Shown: positions 16,761 to 24,519, counted from the first letter of the stretch. The stretch: DNA of 64,000 bases from Pseudomonas costantinii (GCF_001870435.1 NZ_MDDR01000066.1:159724-223723), one strand, 5' to 3'. Notes: generated by a model not told the origin, from the sequence alone. Program-made: numbers and translations.

Positions 16761-18313
16761 TACCAAATGCCTTTTCTGGAGCGCCACCCGGCGCCGATCT
16801 GGATCTCTCGATCATGCTGGGATGCAGGTTTAACGCGGTGATATTCGATGATCTCGACTTCCTGGCGTGACGCGTAGTCAGCCAATACAGCAGCGATACC
16901 GGCGTCGCCGTGCCGCTTTGGCCCGGCCTTTTCGCCTTTTTCGTTGGTACGCTTTTCCGGGATGCGAGCCACGCCCTTGACCATTCGGAAGGCTCGCACG
17001 TCGCTGACCACGTCTTTGTCGGCCGGGATGTCGTAGAAGGTGTCGTCTTCCAAAGCAGCCTTGAATGGCGGCATGTTGTCGCGATACCAACCCTCGGTGA
17101 GCATCACCCGCTCAATACGGTTGAAACCAAACTCAATGGCAGTGGCTTCCGATAATTGCGAGCCGTTACCCCTGGCGTCATCGGCGCCTTTGAGCAAGTT
17201 GGGCAAACGCCGAAGGATGTAGAACTTGATCTGCTCCTGTTGCTTGAACGGGACGTTACGCAGCTCGACCACAAAGGGCGTGCGCTTGCGTAAATTCTGT
17301 TCCTTGAGCAACGGCCAGATGACCGAAAGGTCGCCGGTACGCCCGAAGTCCATGCCGTAGAAGCTTTGGACGTCTAGCGGAATGGCCGAAAGCAGTGGGA
17401 GCAAATGCTCTTCGCACCACTCCAGGGACTCAGCTAGACGCAGGTGTTCAGGAATTGTTTCGTAGCCCTGCGGGTACTCCAGGCGCAACACCGGCACGTC
17501 TCGGTTACTTCGCTGTTCGACCAGGGCCATGCTAAGAAAGGCCCCGCCGCCTTGGGACGGAACGCAATCAAGCTCTTCATCGGCTGCATCACCGTAGAAG
17601 TCGTAGACATCCTGGACCCAAGCGGCTTCCTCCTCGGGCTTGTATTCGATGCCCTTGCGCAGGCATACCCGCTTGTAGAGCCCGTCGGCCACGGCTTCGC
17701 GGAACGGGCAGCGGAACAGCATGCCTTTGCGTTTGCCTGCCCGGATGTCGTTGATCAGCTCATTGAACGCATTCTCGGTGCCGTCGTGAGTGCTGATCAC
17801 ATGGACTTCCCCGCCCCAGATCAATAGCGCGAGCGCGGCTTTCAGCAGCTCGGCCAAGTCCTGGTGAAACGCCGCCTCATCAATCACGACCACGCCCTGA
17901 CGCCCCCGAAGGTTGGACGGGCGGCTGGTTAGCGCAACAATACGGTGCCCGCTGGGGAACACGATGGTGTACGTCTTGATGTGCTTCTCGGGATCGCTAT
18001 CCGGCCAAATGCCTTCTTCGATCTCTTCGGCCGCATAGTTGAAGGCCCGCGCCCACATGGCACAGGCCTGGATGTACTCGACCGTCATGTCCTGGTTGTA
18101 GCCCAGGTAATAGACTGTCTGACCGCCCGCTGGTTTTTCGGCAGCGGCTACCAGGACGTTGTCCGCTGCCTCGGCCCAGGTGAGGCCGATACGACGGGAC
18201 TTCTCTCCGACCTTGAGCGGCGCACGGATGCCGATCCAGTCTTTCTGATAGTCGAGCAGAACGGCCGGAGCGCTCAAGGCATGAGTGCTGTCCAGGACAA
18301 GTGGCAGGCTCAC
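16760..18313 (-). CDS. Terminase large subunit (Mu gp28)
   Basis: A 517-residue protein. It has a KSRRIGLTW segment at the place of the Walker A/adenine motif, a Walker B VVVIDEAAF, a coupling motif in VISTHDG and a FYGMDFGRTGDLSVIW segment starting the nuclease domain. It is the headful packaging ATPase-nuclease. It overlaps the small-subunit gene by ATGA. Confidence 0.93.
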   Translation of the reverse strand: MSLPLVLDSTHALSAPAVLLDYQKDWIGIRAPLKVGEKSRRIGLTWAEAADNVLVAAAEKPAGGQTVYYLGYNQDMTVEYIQACAMWARAFNYAAEEIEEGIWPDSDPEKHIKTYTIVFPSGHRIVALTSRPSNLRGRQGVVVIDEAAFHQDLAELLKAALALLIWGGEVHVISTHDGTENAFNELINDIRAGKRKGMLFRCPFREAVADGLYKRVCLRKGIEYKPEEEAAWVQDVYDFYGDAADEELDCVPSQGGGAFLSMALVEQRSNRDVPVLRLEYPQGYETIPEHLRLAESLEWCEEHLLPLLSAIPLDVQSFYGMDFGRTGDLSVIWPLLKEQNLRKRTPFVVELRNVPFKQQEQIKFYILRRLPNLLKGADDARGNGSQLSEATAIEFGFNRIERVMLTEGWYRDNMPPFKAALEDDTFYDIPADKDVVSDVRAFRMVKGVARIPEKRTNEKGEKAGPKRHGDAGIAAVLADYASRQEVEIIEYHRVKPASQHDREIQIGAGWRSRKGIW

Positions 18314-18822
18314 GACGCCATCCCCAGGATCTCGCGGCGGATCTCGTCAACCGTTGCCTGATTCAAGCCGCCTTTCTTGGCGATTTTCTCAACGCGGGAT
18401 GCTGCCGCCTCGGCCTTCTCACGGTATTCCGCCTGCCATTTCTTCTGGACGACAGACGCTTTACCCAGTTCGGCCACGGCCTTTGCGACCTTCGGCAAGT
18501 CCATCTGATCGCCGCCACTCATCAGCAGCTTAAACAGATGCTCCTGGACAAGGCGCATAAGCGCCTCGTTGACCGCGCCCTCATCGTCTGGCGCCGCCTG
18601 GACAACGGCCTTAGCCTGCTCGGATGCCATCTTAAGTGACGCCAGCTTGACCTCAAACTCAGAGCCATAGCGATGCAAGGCGCTTTTGCCGATGGAGTAG
18701 CCACGGCGATCCAACTCTGCCGCAAGCGCCTCATAGCCGGAAAAATTCGACTCCATGAGGGCGTTATCAAGCCACTCCTTTACCTTGGCCGGAAGCGCGG
18801 CCACTTTGCTACGGGGCGGCAT
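18310..18822 (-). CDS. Terminase small-subunit-like protein (Mu gp27, DUF3486)
   Basis: A 170-residue protein starting MPPRSKVAALPAKVKEWLD, with a helix-turn-helix (RGYSIGKSALHRYGSEFE) followed by long helices. This is the DUF3486 family of Mu-like phages, probably recognising the packaging site for gp28. The ending overlaps the terminase start. Confidence 0.87.
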   Translation of the reverse strand: MPPRSKVAALPAKVKEWLDNALMESNFSGYEALAAELDRRGYSIGKSALHRYGSEFEVKLASLKMASEQAKAVVQAAPDDEGAVNEALMRLVQEHLFKLLMSGGDQMDLPKVAKAVAELGKASVVQKKWQAEYREKAEAAASRVEKIAKKGGLNQATVDEIRREILGMAS

Positions 18823-18825
18823 GGG

Positions 18826-19137
18826 TCACGACCAGTACTTTTCAGGGCGAGCAATACCGGGTCGGCATTCAATGGTGTATTCCGCGATGTCGACGCCGAT
18901 GTGGGTCAACCCGCAAATCCACGGCCCAGATGGTGACTTGTCCAGCGTGACCAGAGAGCGGTCGGCCAGGTAATCCAGTTCGCGGCGCAGTTCCAACTGC
19001 GTACCATCAGGAAAGATTCCCTGGATCGTAGAAAGCACAACGGCCTCATGAGGATCCACTGGCCGGGAAGTGTTGAGGGTCAGAAGGATGTACCAGCGTA
19101 GAGATTCGCGCCGTACCTTGGCTGGGTCAATGATCAT
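18826..19137 (-). CDS. Mu gp26-like small protein
   Basis: A 103-residue protein starting MIIDPAKVRRESLRWYILL, a pattern found in the small genes just before gp27 in Mu-like phages. The LRRELDYLADRSLVTLDK segment looks like a winged-helix. The role is not known; the position suggests packaging or regulation. It overlaps the upstream gene by 4 bases. Confidence 0.72.
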   Translation of the reverse strand: MIIDPAKVRRESLRWYILLTLNTSRPVDPHEAVVLSTIQGIFPDGTQLELRRELDYLADRSLVTLDKSPSGPWICGLTHIGVDIAEYTIECRPGIARPEKYWS

Positions 19138-19445
19138 TCACGCACTCCTTTGAGTCGGACATTTTCGAGACGCAAGGCAAGCGCATCGAGCTTGGCCTCA
19201 ATTACTGTTTGGTTGCGCACGTAGTCCTCACGACGGACGTAGTGCAACGGCATATCTCCCCGCAGGCGTTCAAGGCCAAGCTCCACCTGGCGCAAACGCT
19301 CGGAGTCTTTGGCGAACGCCCCGAAGCGGTCATCCAGACGGCTTTCCATTTGAGCCAACAGAACCTTGACTAGGCCCGCAAACATCGCGAGCAGCGTCAC
19401 GGCCGTTCCGACCAATTGCCAAACCGGCATTTCGATAGTCGTCAT
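19134..19445 (-). CDS. Membrane-anchored DUF2730 protein (Mu gp25-like)
   Basis: A 103-residue protein with an N-terminal membrane helix (WQLVGTAVTLLAMFAGLVKV) followed by coiled-coil helices. This DUF2730 layout is standard for the gene before gp26 in Mu-like phages. The start at 19445 overlaps the previous stop by ATGA. The function is unknown; a link to lysis or to membrane-bound packaging is only inferred. Confidence 0.75.
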   Translation of the reverse strand: MTTIEMPVWQLVGTAVTLLAMFAGLVKVLLAQMESRLDDRFGAFAKDSERLRQVELGLERLRGDMPLHYVRREDYVRNQTVIEAKLDALALRLENVRLKGVRE

Positions 19446-19657
19446 CGGCGGTTCATCCGCTCTTGAATGCACTTGCAATCCACACACAAAAGAACGCCAG
19501 GTTGCGCAACCCGCCGGCCTTCGGGAATTTCAGTTCCGCACTCTTCACAGTGGGTAGCGGAGACACCGACCGGCTGACGCGCCAGTGCCAATTGCGCCGC
19601 AATTGCAGCCTTTCGGGTCGCTTCCTCTATGTCGGATGCGCGATCAAATACGTCCAT
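19442..19657 (-). CDS. TraR/DksA-type zinc-finger protein
   Basis: A 71-residue protein. An N-terminal helix (MDVFDRASDIEEATRKAAI) precedes a four-cysteine zinc finger CEECG...CVDCK, the TraR/DksA C4 layout. Such small phage proteins bind the RNA polymerase secondary channel and can mimic DksA plus ppGpp. It lies inside the lysis/packaging block and starts within the Rz end. The target is inferred from the family. Confidence 0.85.
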   Translation of the reverse strand: MDVFDRASDIEEATRKAAIAAQLALARQPVGVSATHCEECGTEIPEGRRVAQPGVLLCVDCKCIQERMNRR

Positions 19658-20285
19658 GGGTGTACCACTCGATAAGGCTTTTAAGCTGCACACGGCAGGA
19701 GGCGTATCCCTCACTGTTGCGTACATGGTTTTTGAGGATGTCCGCCTGGGTCACTCCTGAGTCGAGCTGGTCAGCGACTCCGGTGGAGCCAAGAGAATCA
19801 GCAGCTCTGCCGGTGGACTGGCTGGTGGCAGACACAGCGACGGCGGCGGGATTGAGGGCTTCGTTCCACACGCGGACAAAGCCAGTAGTGAACACGCCAA
19901 CAGGAAGCGCTTCGGGCTCATCTTTGAGAGTGCGACGGTAAAGAGTCGTGACACGGGCTATCTCCCCCTGGAGTTTTTCGGTGTTGCGACGATGGCTGGC
20001 TTTGGTTTCAGCAAGCTCGGCTGCAAGCACCTGTCGCCTGGCTTGCTCGGCCTGGAGTTCAGCAACAGCCTTGCGGGCTGCCTCGACGGCGGCTTCGGCC
20101 AGTGCCTGCTTTTCCTCGGCGTGCTTTTTCCCAAGCCGCTCAACAACAGCGCTGCCCTCGGCCCGGCCACGCGCCAAGCCCTCGTCATATCCATCCTGGT
20201 GGTTTAAGTGCAGGCCGATAGCGACCGCAGCAATCACAGCGAGATACCAAGTGGCCGGGCTGATCAGGTCGAGCAAACCTTTCAT
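19644..20285 (-). CDS. Spanin inner-membrane subunit Rz-like
   Basis: A 213-residue protein starting MKGLLDLISPATWYLAVIA, with one N-terminal membrane helix and a long Ala/Glu/Arg-rich coiled coil up to about residue 110. It is the inner-membrane spanin that fuses inner and outer membrane during lysis with Rz1. The start overlaps the transglycosylase stop (ATGA). The reading frame contains the whole Rz1 gene in another frame. Confidence 0.86.
   Translation of the reverse strand: MKGLLDLISPATWYLAVIAAVAIGLHLNHQDGYDEGLARGRAEGSAVVERLGKKHAEEKQALAEAAVEAARKAVAELQAEQARRQVLAAELAETKASHRRNTEKLQGEIARVTTLYRRTLKDEPEALPVGVFTTGFVRVWNEALNPAAVAVSATSQSTGRAADSLGSTGVADQLDSGVTQADILKNHVRNSEGYASCRVQLKSLIEWYTHGRI
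19751..19921 (-). CDS. Spanin outer-membrane lipoprotein Rz1-like, nested in Rz
   Basis: A 56-residue lipoprotein starting MSPKRFLLACSLLALSAC. It has a lipobox (LSAC) after a hydrophobic stretch and a proline-rich body (IPPPSLCLPPASPP), both hallmarks of Rz1. It is read in a different frame and lies completely inside the Rz gene, as in lambda. The frame is open to an ATG at 19954, but the later ATG gives a normal signal peptide. Confidence 0.85.
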   Translation of the reverse strand: MSPKRFLLACSLLALSACGTKPSIPPPSLCLPPASPPAELLILLAPPESLTSSTQE

Positions 20286-20917
20286 TGGCACACCCCCTGG
20301 CCCCAACCTGCGGCCACATACAACGCTTCCCAACGACGGAGAATGAGTTGTGGGTATTGGCGGTTTTCCTTAAAGGCTGAGGCCGAGCGGCCAGCGTTAA
20401 ACCGCTCGACTGATCCGAACCAGGTCAGCGGATCGGCGCCCTTTGCCGATGCCAACTTGCGGTCGCGAATAACCCAACCCAGCCCACCGTTATAGGAGGA
20501 CAGGATCAGCGCCCCTTGCTCACAGGCGTTGCGTGCCTGGATGCGGCTCGCCAGCCAGCGGTCATAGCTGACCAGGGCTTGCATGGACCAGATAGGGTTA
20601 AAAGGCTCGACCTTACCAAGGGCCTTTGGGAAAAGTTGAGCCAACCAAGTAGCGGTCGAGGGCATCACCTGGCCCAAGCCTTGCGCACCAACCGGCGATT
20701 TGGCATCGAACCGCCAGCGGCTTTCCTGATGGATCTGTGCGGCGAAGGTTGCCACCGGAGCATCAAGGCCCCATTCCGCCTGGGCGATGCGAGTCAAGTC
20801 TCGGCGGTAGCGTTCGGCCTGGCTGGGGATCTCGGCCTTGGCAGGCGTGCTGTAGACAGCAATCGCAGCCAGCCCCAACGCGACTGCTCCCATATAGAGA
20901 AGAACACGTGAGCGCAT
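20282..20917 (-). CDS. Exported lytic transglycosylase endolysin
   Basis: A 211-residue protein. It has an N-terminal signal sequence or signal anchor (LLYMGAVALGLAAIAVYSTP, with AKA as a possible cleavage site near residue 28). An SLT domain follows, with catalytic Glu at residue 65 (QIHQESRW), a GAQGLGQVMPSTA motif and SSYNGG. It cleaves peptidoglycan to lyse the cell. The export signal suggests Sec-dependent secretion, with release triggered by membrane depolarisation, rather than passage through a holin pore. Confidence 0.9.
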   Translation of the reverse strand: MRSRVLLYMGAVALGLAAIAVYSTPAKAEIPSQAERYRRDLTRIAQAEWGLDAPVATFAAQIHQESRWRFDAKSPVGAQGLGQVMPSTATWLAQLFPKALGKVEPFNPIWSMQALVSYDRWLASRIQARNACEQGALILSSYNGGLGWVIRDRKLASAKGADPLTWFGSVERFNAGRSASAFKENRQYPQLILRRWEALYVAAGWGQGVCQ

Positions 20918-20919
20918 AG

Positions 20920-21207
20920 TCAGAGTCCCAACGTCAGGCCGAGGATGCAGGCCAGCACGACCAGGGCGCGTCGGATACCGGCCATGGGACGGTCATACCG
21001 GCGTACTTGATTCGGTCGGGCATAGGGGAACAGCGCCCGGTCGATCCAATAACCGAGCACGCCACCCAGCGTCACCAGGCCGCACTTGTAGAGCACAACC
21101 GGGAGCTTGGTGGGAGCAACGATTGCCAGACACGCCATGATTGCAATGGTGATCAAGGTCCAGTCGGTCATGCGTGGCGCACGGGGGCGCCGATGGATAG
21201 GGGCCAT
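20920..21207 (-). CDS. Holin-like membrane protein
   Basis: A 95-residue protein with two or three hydrophobic segments (WTLITIAIMACLAIVAP, LVTLGGVLGYWIDRAL, RALVVLACILGLTLGL). It lies immediately before the endolysin gene. The ATG at 21207 overlaps the upstream stop and has AAGGAAG eight bases upstream. A later ATG (21171) lacks a ribosome site. By position and topology it is a holin or pinholin. Confidence 0.75.
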   Translation of the reverse strand: MAPIHRRPRAPRMTDWTLITIAIMACLAIVAPTKLPVVLYKCGLVTLGGVLGYWIDRALFPYARPNQVRRYDRPMAGIRRALVVLACILGLTLGL

Positions 21208-21524
21208 CAACGAGCTTCCTTCATTGGTTTGAGAACGGAACGGATTTCCGCCATCGAGCGCGCAGCAACAACGGGATTGCTCCGGGCTGGCGCTTGGTCT
21301 TGGTAGGTGCCAAATACTGGCGATGTGGTGAGGTGCCTTGGGCGCAGCTTTTCCTTCTGCCGCACAAACTCGGCGACACGGCGCTCGTGGCTTGCCACGA
21401 TCAACTCAACGCTTACACGCCACTCCGGTGGGCATTTGTCCAATAGCGTCCGCACCTCAGCATCGAAAGGCGTGTCAATAACGAGCTGGGCGTACTGCCT
21501 GGATGATCGAGGTGCGGAAGCCAT
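21207..21524 (-). CDS. Unknown late protein before the lysis cassette
   Basis: A 105-residue soluble protein starting MASAPRSSRQYAQLVIDTP, with TLLDKCPPEWRVSVELIVAS and a basic C-terminus. I do not recognise a domain. It is the first gene of the late transcript after the terminator at 21603-21629 and overlaps the holin start, so it is probably expressed with the lysis genes. Confidence 0.65.
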   Translation of the reverse strand: MASAPRSSRQYAQLVIDTPFDAEVRTLLDKCPPEWRVSVELIVASHERRVAEFVRQKEKLRPRHLTTSPVFGTYQDQAPARSNPVVAARSMAEIRSVLKPMKEAR

Positions 21525-21601
21525 GGGCGAACCTTGCCGGAGTGGATGTCCGGTCTAGATTCGCCTGGTGAGGGGCACTGCTGTGTTTCTTAAACGCACA
21601 A
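21525..21601 (-). promoter_or_regulatory. Probable Mor-dependent late/middle promoter region
   Basis: The 77-base gap between the terminator and the first late gene is the only sizeable gap between Mor and the lysis genes. In Mu, Mor activates a promoter just downstream of its own gene. No good sigma70 -35 box is seen here, consistent with an activator-dependent promoter. This is inferred from position. Confidence 0.4.
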
Positions 21602-21602
21602 G

Positions 21603-21629
21603 AAAAAGCCCCGCACATGGCGAGGCTTT
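21603..21629 (-). terminator. Rho-independent terminator of the early/middle transcript
   Basis: Minus strand: AAGCCTCGC and GCGGGGCTT pair (one G-T wobble) around a five-base loop, followed by a T run. It lies just after the exported-protein gene (21647-22144) and would end the early operon before the lysis genes. Confidence 0.7.
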
Positions 21630-21646
21630 GAGATACGGGCATGAGG

Positions 21647-22144
21647 TTAAGAACGCCTGATGGTCCTCATCAGCTCTATATCGCTTTCTGAGGTTCCGGC
21701 CTTGCGCTGCTCTGCTTCCCACTCCGCCTCTGACTGATCCTCGGGCGATATGGCCGAAGGGTTCGCGATCTGCTCGTCACATGCGGTGCGGTCTTGCTCC
21801 CAGTTATCTCGTGAATGCTGCAATTCGTCCTGGGTCAGCTTGCCGGTGTAGCAGCCGCCGTTGATGAACAGGATATCGGTCAACATCTGGCGGCACGCAG
21901 AAAACGCGGAATAGCCTGACTGAGCGTGAAGCTGCTTGTTCGCGGCGCTCATGACACCGACCAGTGAGGACGTGTCGCGGGTCAAGCAAGCATCATTATT
22001 CTCGGCCCAAAGACTCTGAGCCAAGGCCCGGTTTGTTGTGGCCTGCCTCAAGTCATCCTTGAGAGCAGCATTAGGGGTTGTTTCCGAGTAAGCCGTCGAT
22101 GCGAACAAGGCAGAAGCCACTAATACCGCTCTCAAAACCATCAT
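21647..22144 (-). CDS. Exported protein of unknown function
   Basis: A 165-residue protein with a clear signal peptide (VLRAVLVASALFASTAYS, cleavage after about residue 20). Four cysteines remain in the mature part (DACLTRD, SACRQM, GGCYTG, TACDEQ), probably forming two disulfides in the periplasm. The mature domain is helical and charged. I do not recognise the family. It is the last gene of the early/middle transcript, after mor. It could alter the envelope of the lysogen or the infected cell, but this is inference. Confidence 0.72.
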   Translation of the reverse strand: MMVLRAVLVASALFASTAYSETTPNAALKDDLRQATTNRALAQSLWAENNDACLTRDTSSLVGVMSAANKQLHAQSGYSAFSACRQMLTDILFINGGCYTGKLTQDELQHSRDNWEQDRTACDEQIANPSAISPEDQSEAEWEAEQRKAGTSESDIELMRTIRRS

Positions 22145-22588
22145 TTAATGGACTGTCCCTTCGTCATAGCCAAATAAGTCAGGCTCGTTGCGACGGTGCA
22201 GGAGCCTTTGGCGCGAGATAATCTCATAAATGGTTGGTGACGCAAGCTTGTACTTACGCACCAACTCGGGTGGCTGGATATTTCTGTCGTGCCAATCCTG
22301 GAAGATTGCGGCATCCCGCATGGCCTTCTTGAGTGCGTCACCTCGCGGAAGGTAAACCACTGCGCCCCCCATGGTGTCGCATATCGCAAAAACCACAGAG
22401 CGGGCAATTTCGGGCACGACGTCTGGCCGATCCTGGAGCCTCACCTTCAACTCCGCTTCAGCAATCCCCACCATTTCCTTGATCGTCCCCTCCCAACGGC
22501 GCATAACCGTGGGATTCTCCATATGGGCCAGCACCTTGAGTGGGTCCAGTTTGTCAGAGTCATCCTCAAACAACTGATCATTGCTCAT
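22145..22588 (-). CDS. mor: Mor-type middle/late transcription activator
   Basis: A 147-residue protein. A dimerisation region (DVVPEIARSVVFAICDTMGG) and a C-terminal helix-turn-helix (ELVRKYKLASPTIYEIISRQ) match the Mor/C family. Mor recruits RNA polymerase to the middle promoter in Mu. No separate C gene is present in the window, so this protein may turn on the late genes directly. It overlaps gemA by ATGA. Confidence 0.88.
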   Translation of the reverse strand: MSNDQLFEDDSDKLDPLKVLAHMENPTVMRRWEGTIKEMVGIAEAELKVRLQDRPDVVPEIARSVVFAICDTMGGAVVYLPRGDALKKAMRDAAIFQDWHDRNIQPPELVRKYKLASPTIYEIISRQRLLHRRNEPDLFGYDEGTVH

Positions 22589-23004
22589 TGTGTCGGCCTC
22601 CCGTTGCGCTTCGCGTCATAGGCCAACGCTGAGACAAGGCTCCCCAGTTGCTTAGCGTCCAACCAGTCGACACGCTCAACCTTGAACATCCGCAACGCCA
22701 TGCCGTCGGCGTATTCCCATGGGCGGTTCGCCTCTGCCAAGAACGCATGGATCTTCCCGACCAGTTTTCCCCGGCCTGGCGCAACATTTGGCACCGTGCA
22801 ACCTCTGCCGTTGGGCTTTGCTGTGGGCTCCCATCCCAAGCGCTGGAACTCGGCCAGCACCGCCGCCGTTTGCATTGGGGTTATGTCCTTTGCAGACGTG
22901 ACACCCGCTATACGCTGGAGCAAAGCCCGGTAGGTATCGTCATCTAGGCCCAGGTCTTTCTTGGCGATGTGGATCTTCGATAGCTGTACATTACGTCGAT
23001 TCAT
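22585..23004 (-). CDS. gemA: GemA-like regulator (Mu gp16, DUF1018)
   Basis: A 139-residue protein starting MNRRNVQLSKIHIAKKDLGL, with DDDTYRALLQRIAGVTSAKD, the hallmark of GemA/DUF1018. In Mu, GemA modulates host gene expression and DNA relaxation in the early phase. It is followed by mor with a 4-base overlap, as is usual in Mu-like phages. Confidence 0.88.
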   Translation of the reverse strand: MNRRNVQLSKIHIAKKDLGLDDDTYRALLQRIAGVTSAKDITPMQTAAVLAEFQRLGWEPTAKPNGRGCTVPNVAPGRGKLVGKIHAFLAEANRPWEYADGMALRMFKVERVDWLDAKQLGSLVSALAYDAKRNGRPTQ

Positions 23005-23026
23005 TTTCTCCTTTCTCCCTCACTTC

Positions 23027-23098
23027 CTCGGCAGCTCATCAGTACCCGGCTGCCACACCGGATAGACCGTCCAGTCGCCTGGAACGGTTTCGCTCAGT
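23027..23098 (-). repeat. Copy A of a duplicated structured intergenic element
   Basis: This ~72-base segment is closely similar to 23505-23578 (CTCGGC-GCTCATCAGTAC-CGGC...CGGTTTCGCT-AGTG shared). It covers the last codons of the 134-residue gene and the spacer before gemA. It can form a small hairpin at 23046-23061 and a longer one at 23066-23088 (ACCGT/ACGGT plus CCAG/CTGG). Confidence 0.7.
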
Positions 23099-23498
23099 GA
23101 AGTCTTTCAATAGACGGGTTGTTCGTGACCAGGTGCTTTTTTAGGGAGTTAAAGCTCTTCCAGGACGGATCAAAATAGATGTGCTTCTTTTCCGCCGCTT
23201 TCGTAGCTTCTCGCTTTCCAAAAACCTTACGAAGGGATTCGATCTCTTTTTGGCTGTACATTGAGCGGCTGACCTTTCGCAAAAAGCGGCGGGCCTCTTC
23301 ATGTTTCGGCTCGCCCTTTTCAGACGACATCCACTCGCCTTTGAAATAGCCGTCCACGTACACCGTCGTTTGCCAGCTCTTACTTATCGTCGACACCTGC
23401 TGTACCAAGGCGATCTCAAACTGACCACATTGCAGCTTCATAACCCCATAGGGTGTGTCCATCTGCGCCTTAAGCGCATCCCAATCCTCTTGAAGCAT
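23094..23498 (-). CDS. Unknown early phage protein, flanked by direct repeats
   Basis: A 134-residue basic protein starting MLQEDWDALKAQMDTPYGVM, with a beta-rich first half (VMKLQCGQFEIALVQQV) and a lysine-rich helical second half. The first half resembles generic small phage proteins that carry a PYG-K-L motif, but I cannot assign a function. It lies exactly between two similar ~73-base elements, each including the last His codon and stop of the gene before, so it looks like a cassette gained with its downstream spacer. Confidence 0.68.
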   Translation of the reverse strand: MLQEDWDALKAQMDTPYGVMKLQCGQFEIALVQQVSTISKSWQTTVYVDGYFKGEWMSSEKGEPKHEEARRFLRKVSRSMYSQKEIESLRKVFGKREATKAAEKKHIYFDPSWKSFNSLKKHLVTNNPSIERLH

Positions 23499-23504
23499 CT
23501 TGAC

Positions 23505-23578
23505 CTCGGCTGCTCATCAGTACTCGGCCACCGCGCCGAGCAGACCGCCCCGGTTTCCCGAAGCGGTTTCGCTTAGTG
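23505..23578 (-). repeat. Copy B of the duplicated structured intergenic element
   Basis: Matches copy A over its whole length with scattered differences. It begins (minus strand) at CAC TAA, the end of the 81-residue gene, and ends just before the start of the 134-residue gene. Hairpins: CTCGGC/GCCGAG (23523-23540) and ACCGC/GCGGT with an inner CGG/CCG (23544-23567). Confidence 0.7.
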
Positions 23579-23818
23579 GATAGTTGGTTTCATGGTGAGT
23601 TTTTCGAGCATTGCCTGGCAGATCTCGCAGTTGCAGCCGACATGCTGGCCCGCCCCTTCAAAGGGAATGCGGGCAACGAGTCGGCCACCGCAGATCATTG
23701 CGTTGGCGATCAGGGCGGCTTTGCTGCCGCTGGCTGGGTTCAGGTTGTCTTTGCTGTTTACGGAGATGGACACACCATCGGTGGTGTCGTCTTCGATAGT
23801 GATGTGGATCTTGGCCAT
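23573..23818 (-). CDS. Small early phage protein with a CxC-xxC motif
   Basis: An 81-residue protein starting MAKIHITIEDDTTDGVSISV, with a C-terminal HVGCNCEICQ motif that may bind zinc. The N-terminal part has the look of a beta-hairpin strand pair. It is in the block between DUF3164 and gemA, where Mu-like phages carry variable small genes. The function is unknown. Confidence 0.68.
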   Translation of the reverse strand: MAKIHITIEDDTTDGVSISVNSKDNLNPASGSKAALIANAMICGGRLVARIPFEGAGQHVGCNCEICQAMLEKLTMKPTIH

Positions 23819-23877
23819 GTGGGCTGTACTCGCAATAGGTATGAGGCAACTGGTGATGTTTGAGGGGTGGTGTCAGA

Positions 23878-24519
23878 TCAATGCAGCGTCGTCGGCGTAG
23901 GTTCCGCAACAAAGATGCTCGCGATATCCAGAGGGATAGGCGCGTATTGATCCGAGTCTCCAATCCGCTCATACACCCGCAGATAGCTTTTAGATCCAAC
24001 CACCTGGACTGCCTCACCGATGGCCTGCATCGCTCGTTGCCATCGCCCGTCCTGAATCTCCAGCCTGCGAAGGCCCAGCACACGGCCGGTGCTGATCTCG
24101 CCCGCTTTATCCGTGCGGAATGCTTCGTTGACCAGGACGCGAACCTCACTACGTGCGTCTTGCGTCCATTCCGCCGCGCACTCATCAATCAACGCTCGCG
24201 CAGCCTGTAACCGCTCATCGAACTTGATGGAGTCCTGAACGGCATGAATGATCTTGAAGCGACCATCGAACGTCAGTAGCGTGACATTCCCCTTCTTGCC
24301 CCCGATGGCGGCACCATATTGCTCGGCCGACATCTCCACGAAGGCCTTGATGTCGCCGAATGCTGACGCTTTGAATTCGCCCAACAGTGCGGAAACGGCC
24401 TGGGCCTTTTTAACAAGCTCAGTGACCAGCTCGTCGCGAGCCAGGTCAATGGGCTTGATCAGTTCCACCGGGACCAAATGGCCCTTGGCGTCTTTGCGAT
24501 ATCCTTCTTGAATAACCAT
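23878..24519 (-). CDS. DUF3164 family early protein
   Basis: A 213-residue protein starting MVIQEGYRKDAKGHLVPVEL, with the YRKDAKGHLVP motif and the GKKGNVTLLTFDGRFK region that define DUF3164. This family is widespread in the early region of Mu-like phages and is often labelled 'sulfate transporter' without basis. The role is unknown. It probably acts with recombination or replication proteins, judged from its neighbours. Confidence 0.84.
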   Translation of the reverse strand: MVIQEGYRKDAKGHLVPVELIKPIDLARDELVTELVKKAQAVSALLGEFKASAFGDIKAFVEMSAEQYGAAIGGKKGNVTLLTFDGRFKIIHAVQDSIKFDERLQAARALIDECAAEWTQDARSEVRVLVNEAFRTDKAGEISTGRVLGLRRLEIQDGRWQRAMQAIGEAVQVVGSKSYLRVYERIGDSDQYAPIPLDIASIFVAEPTPTTLH

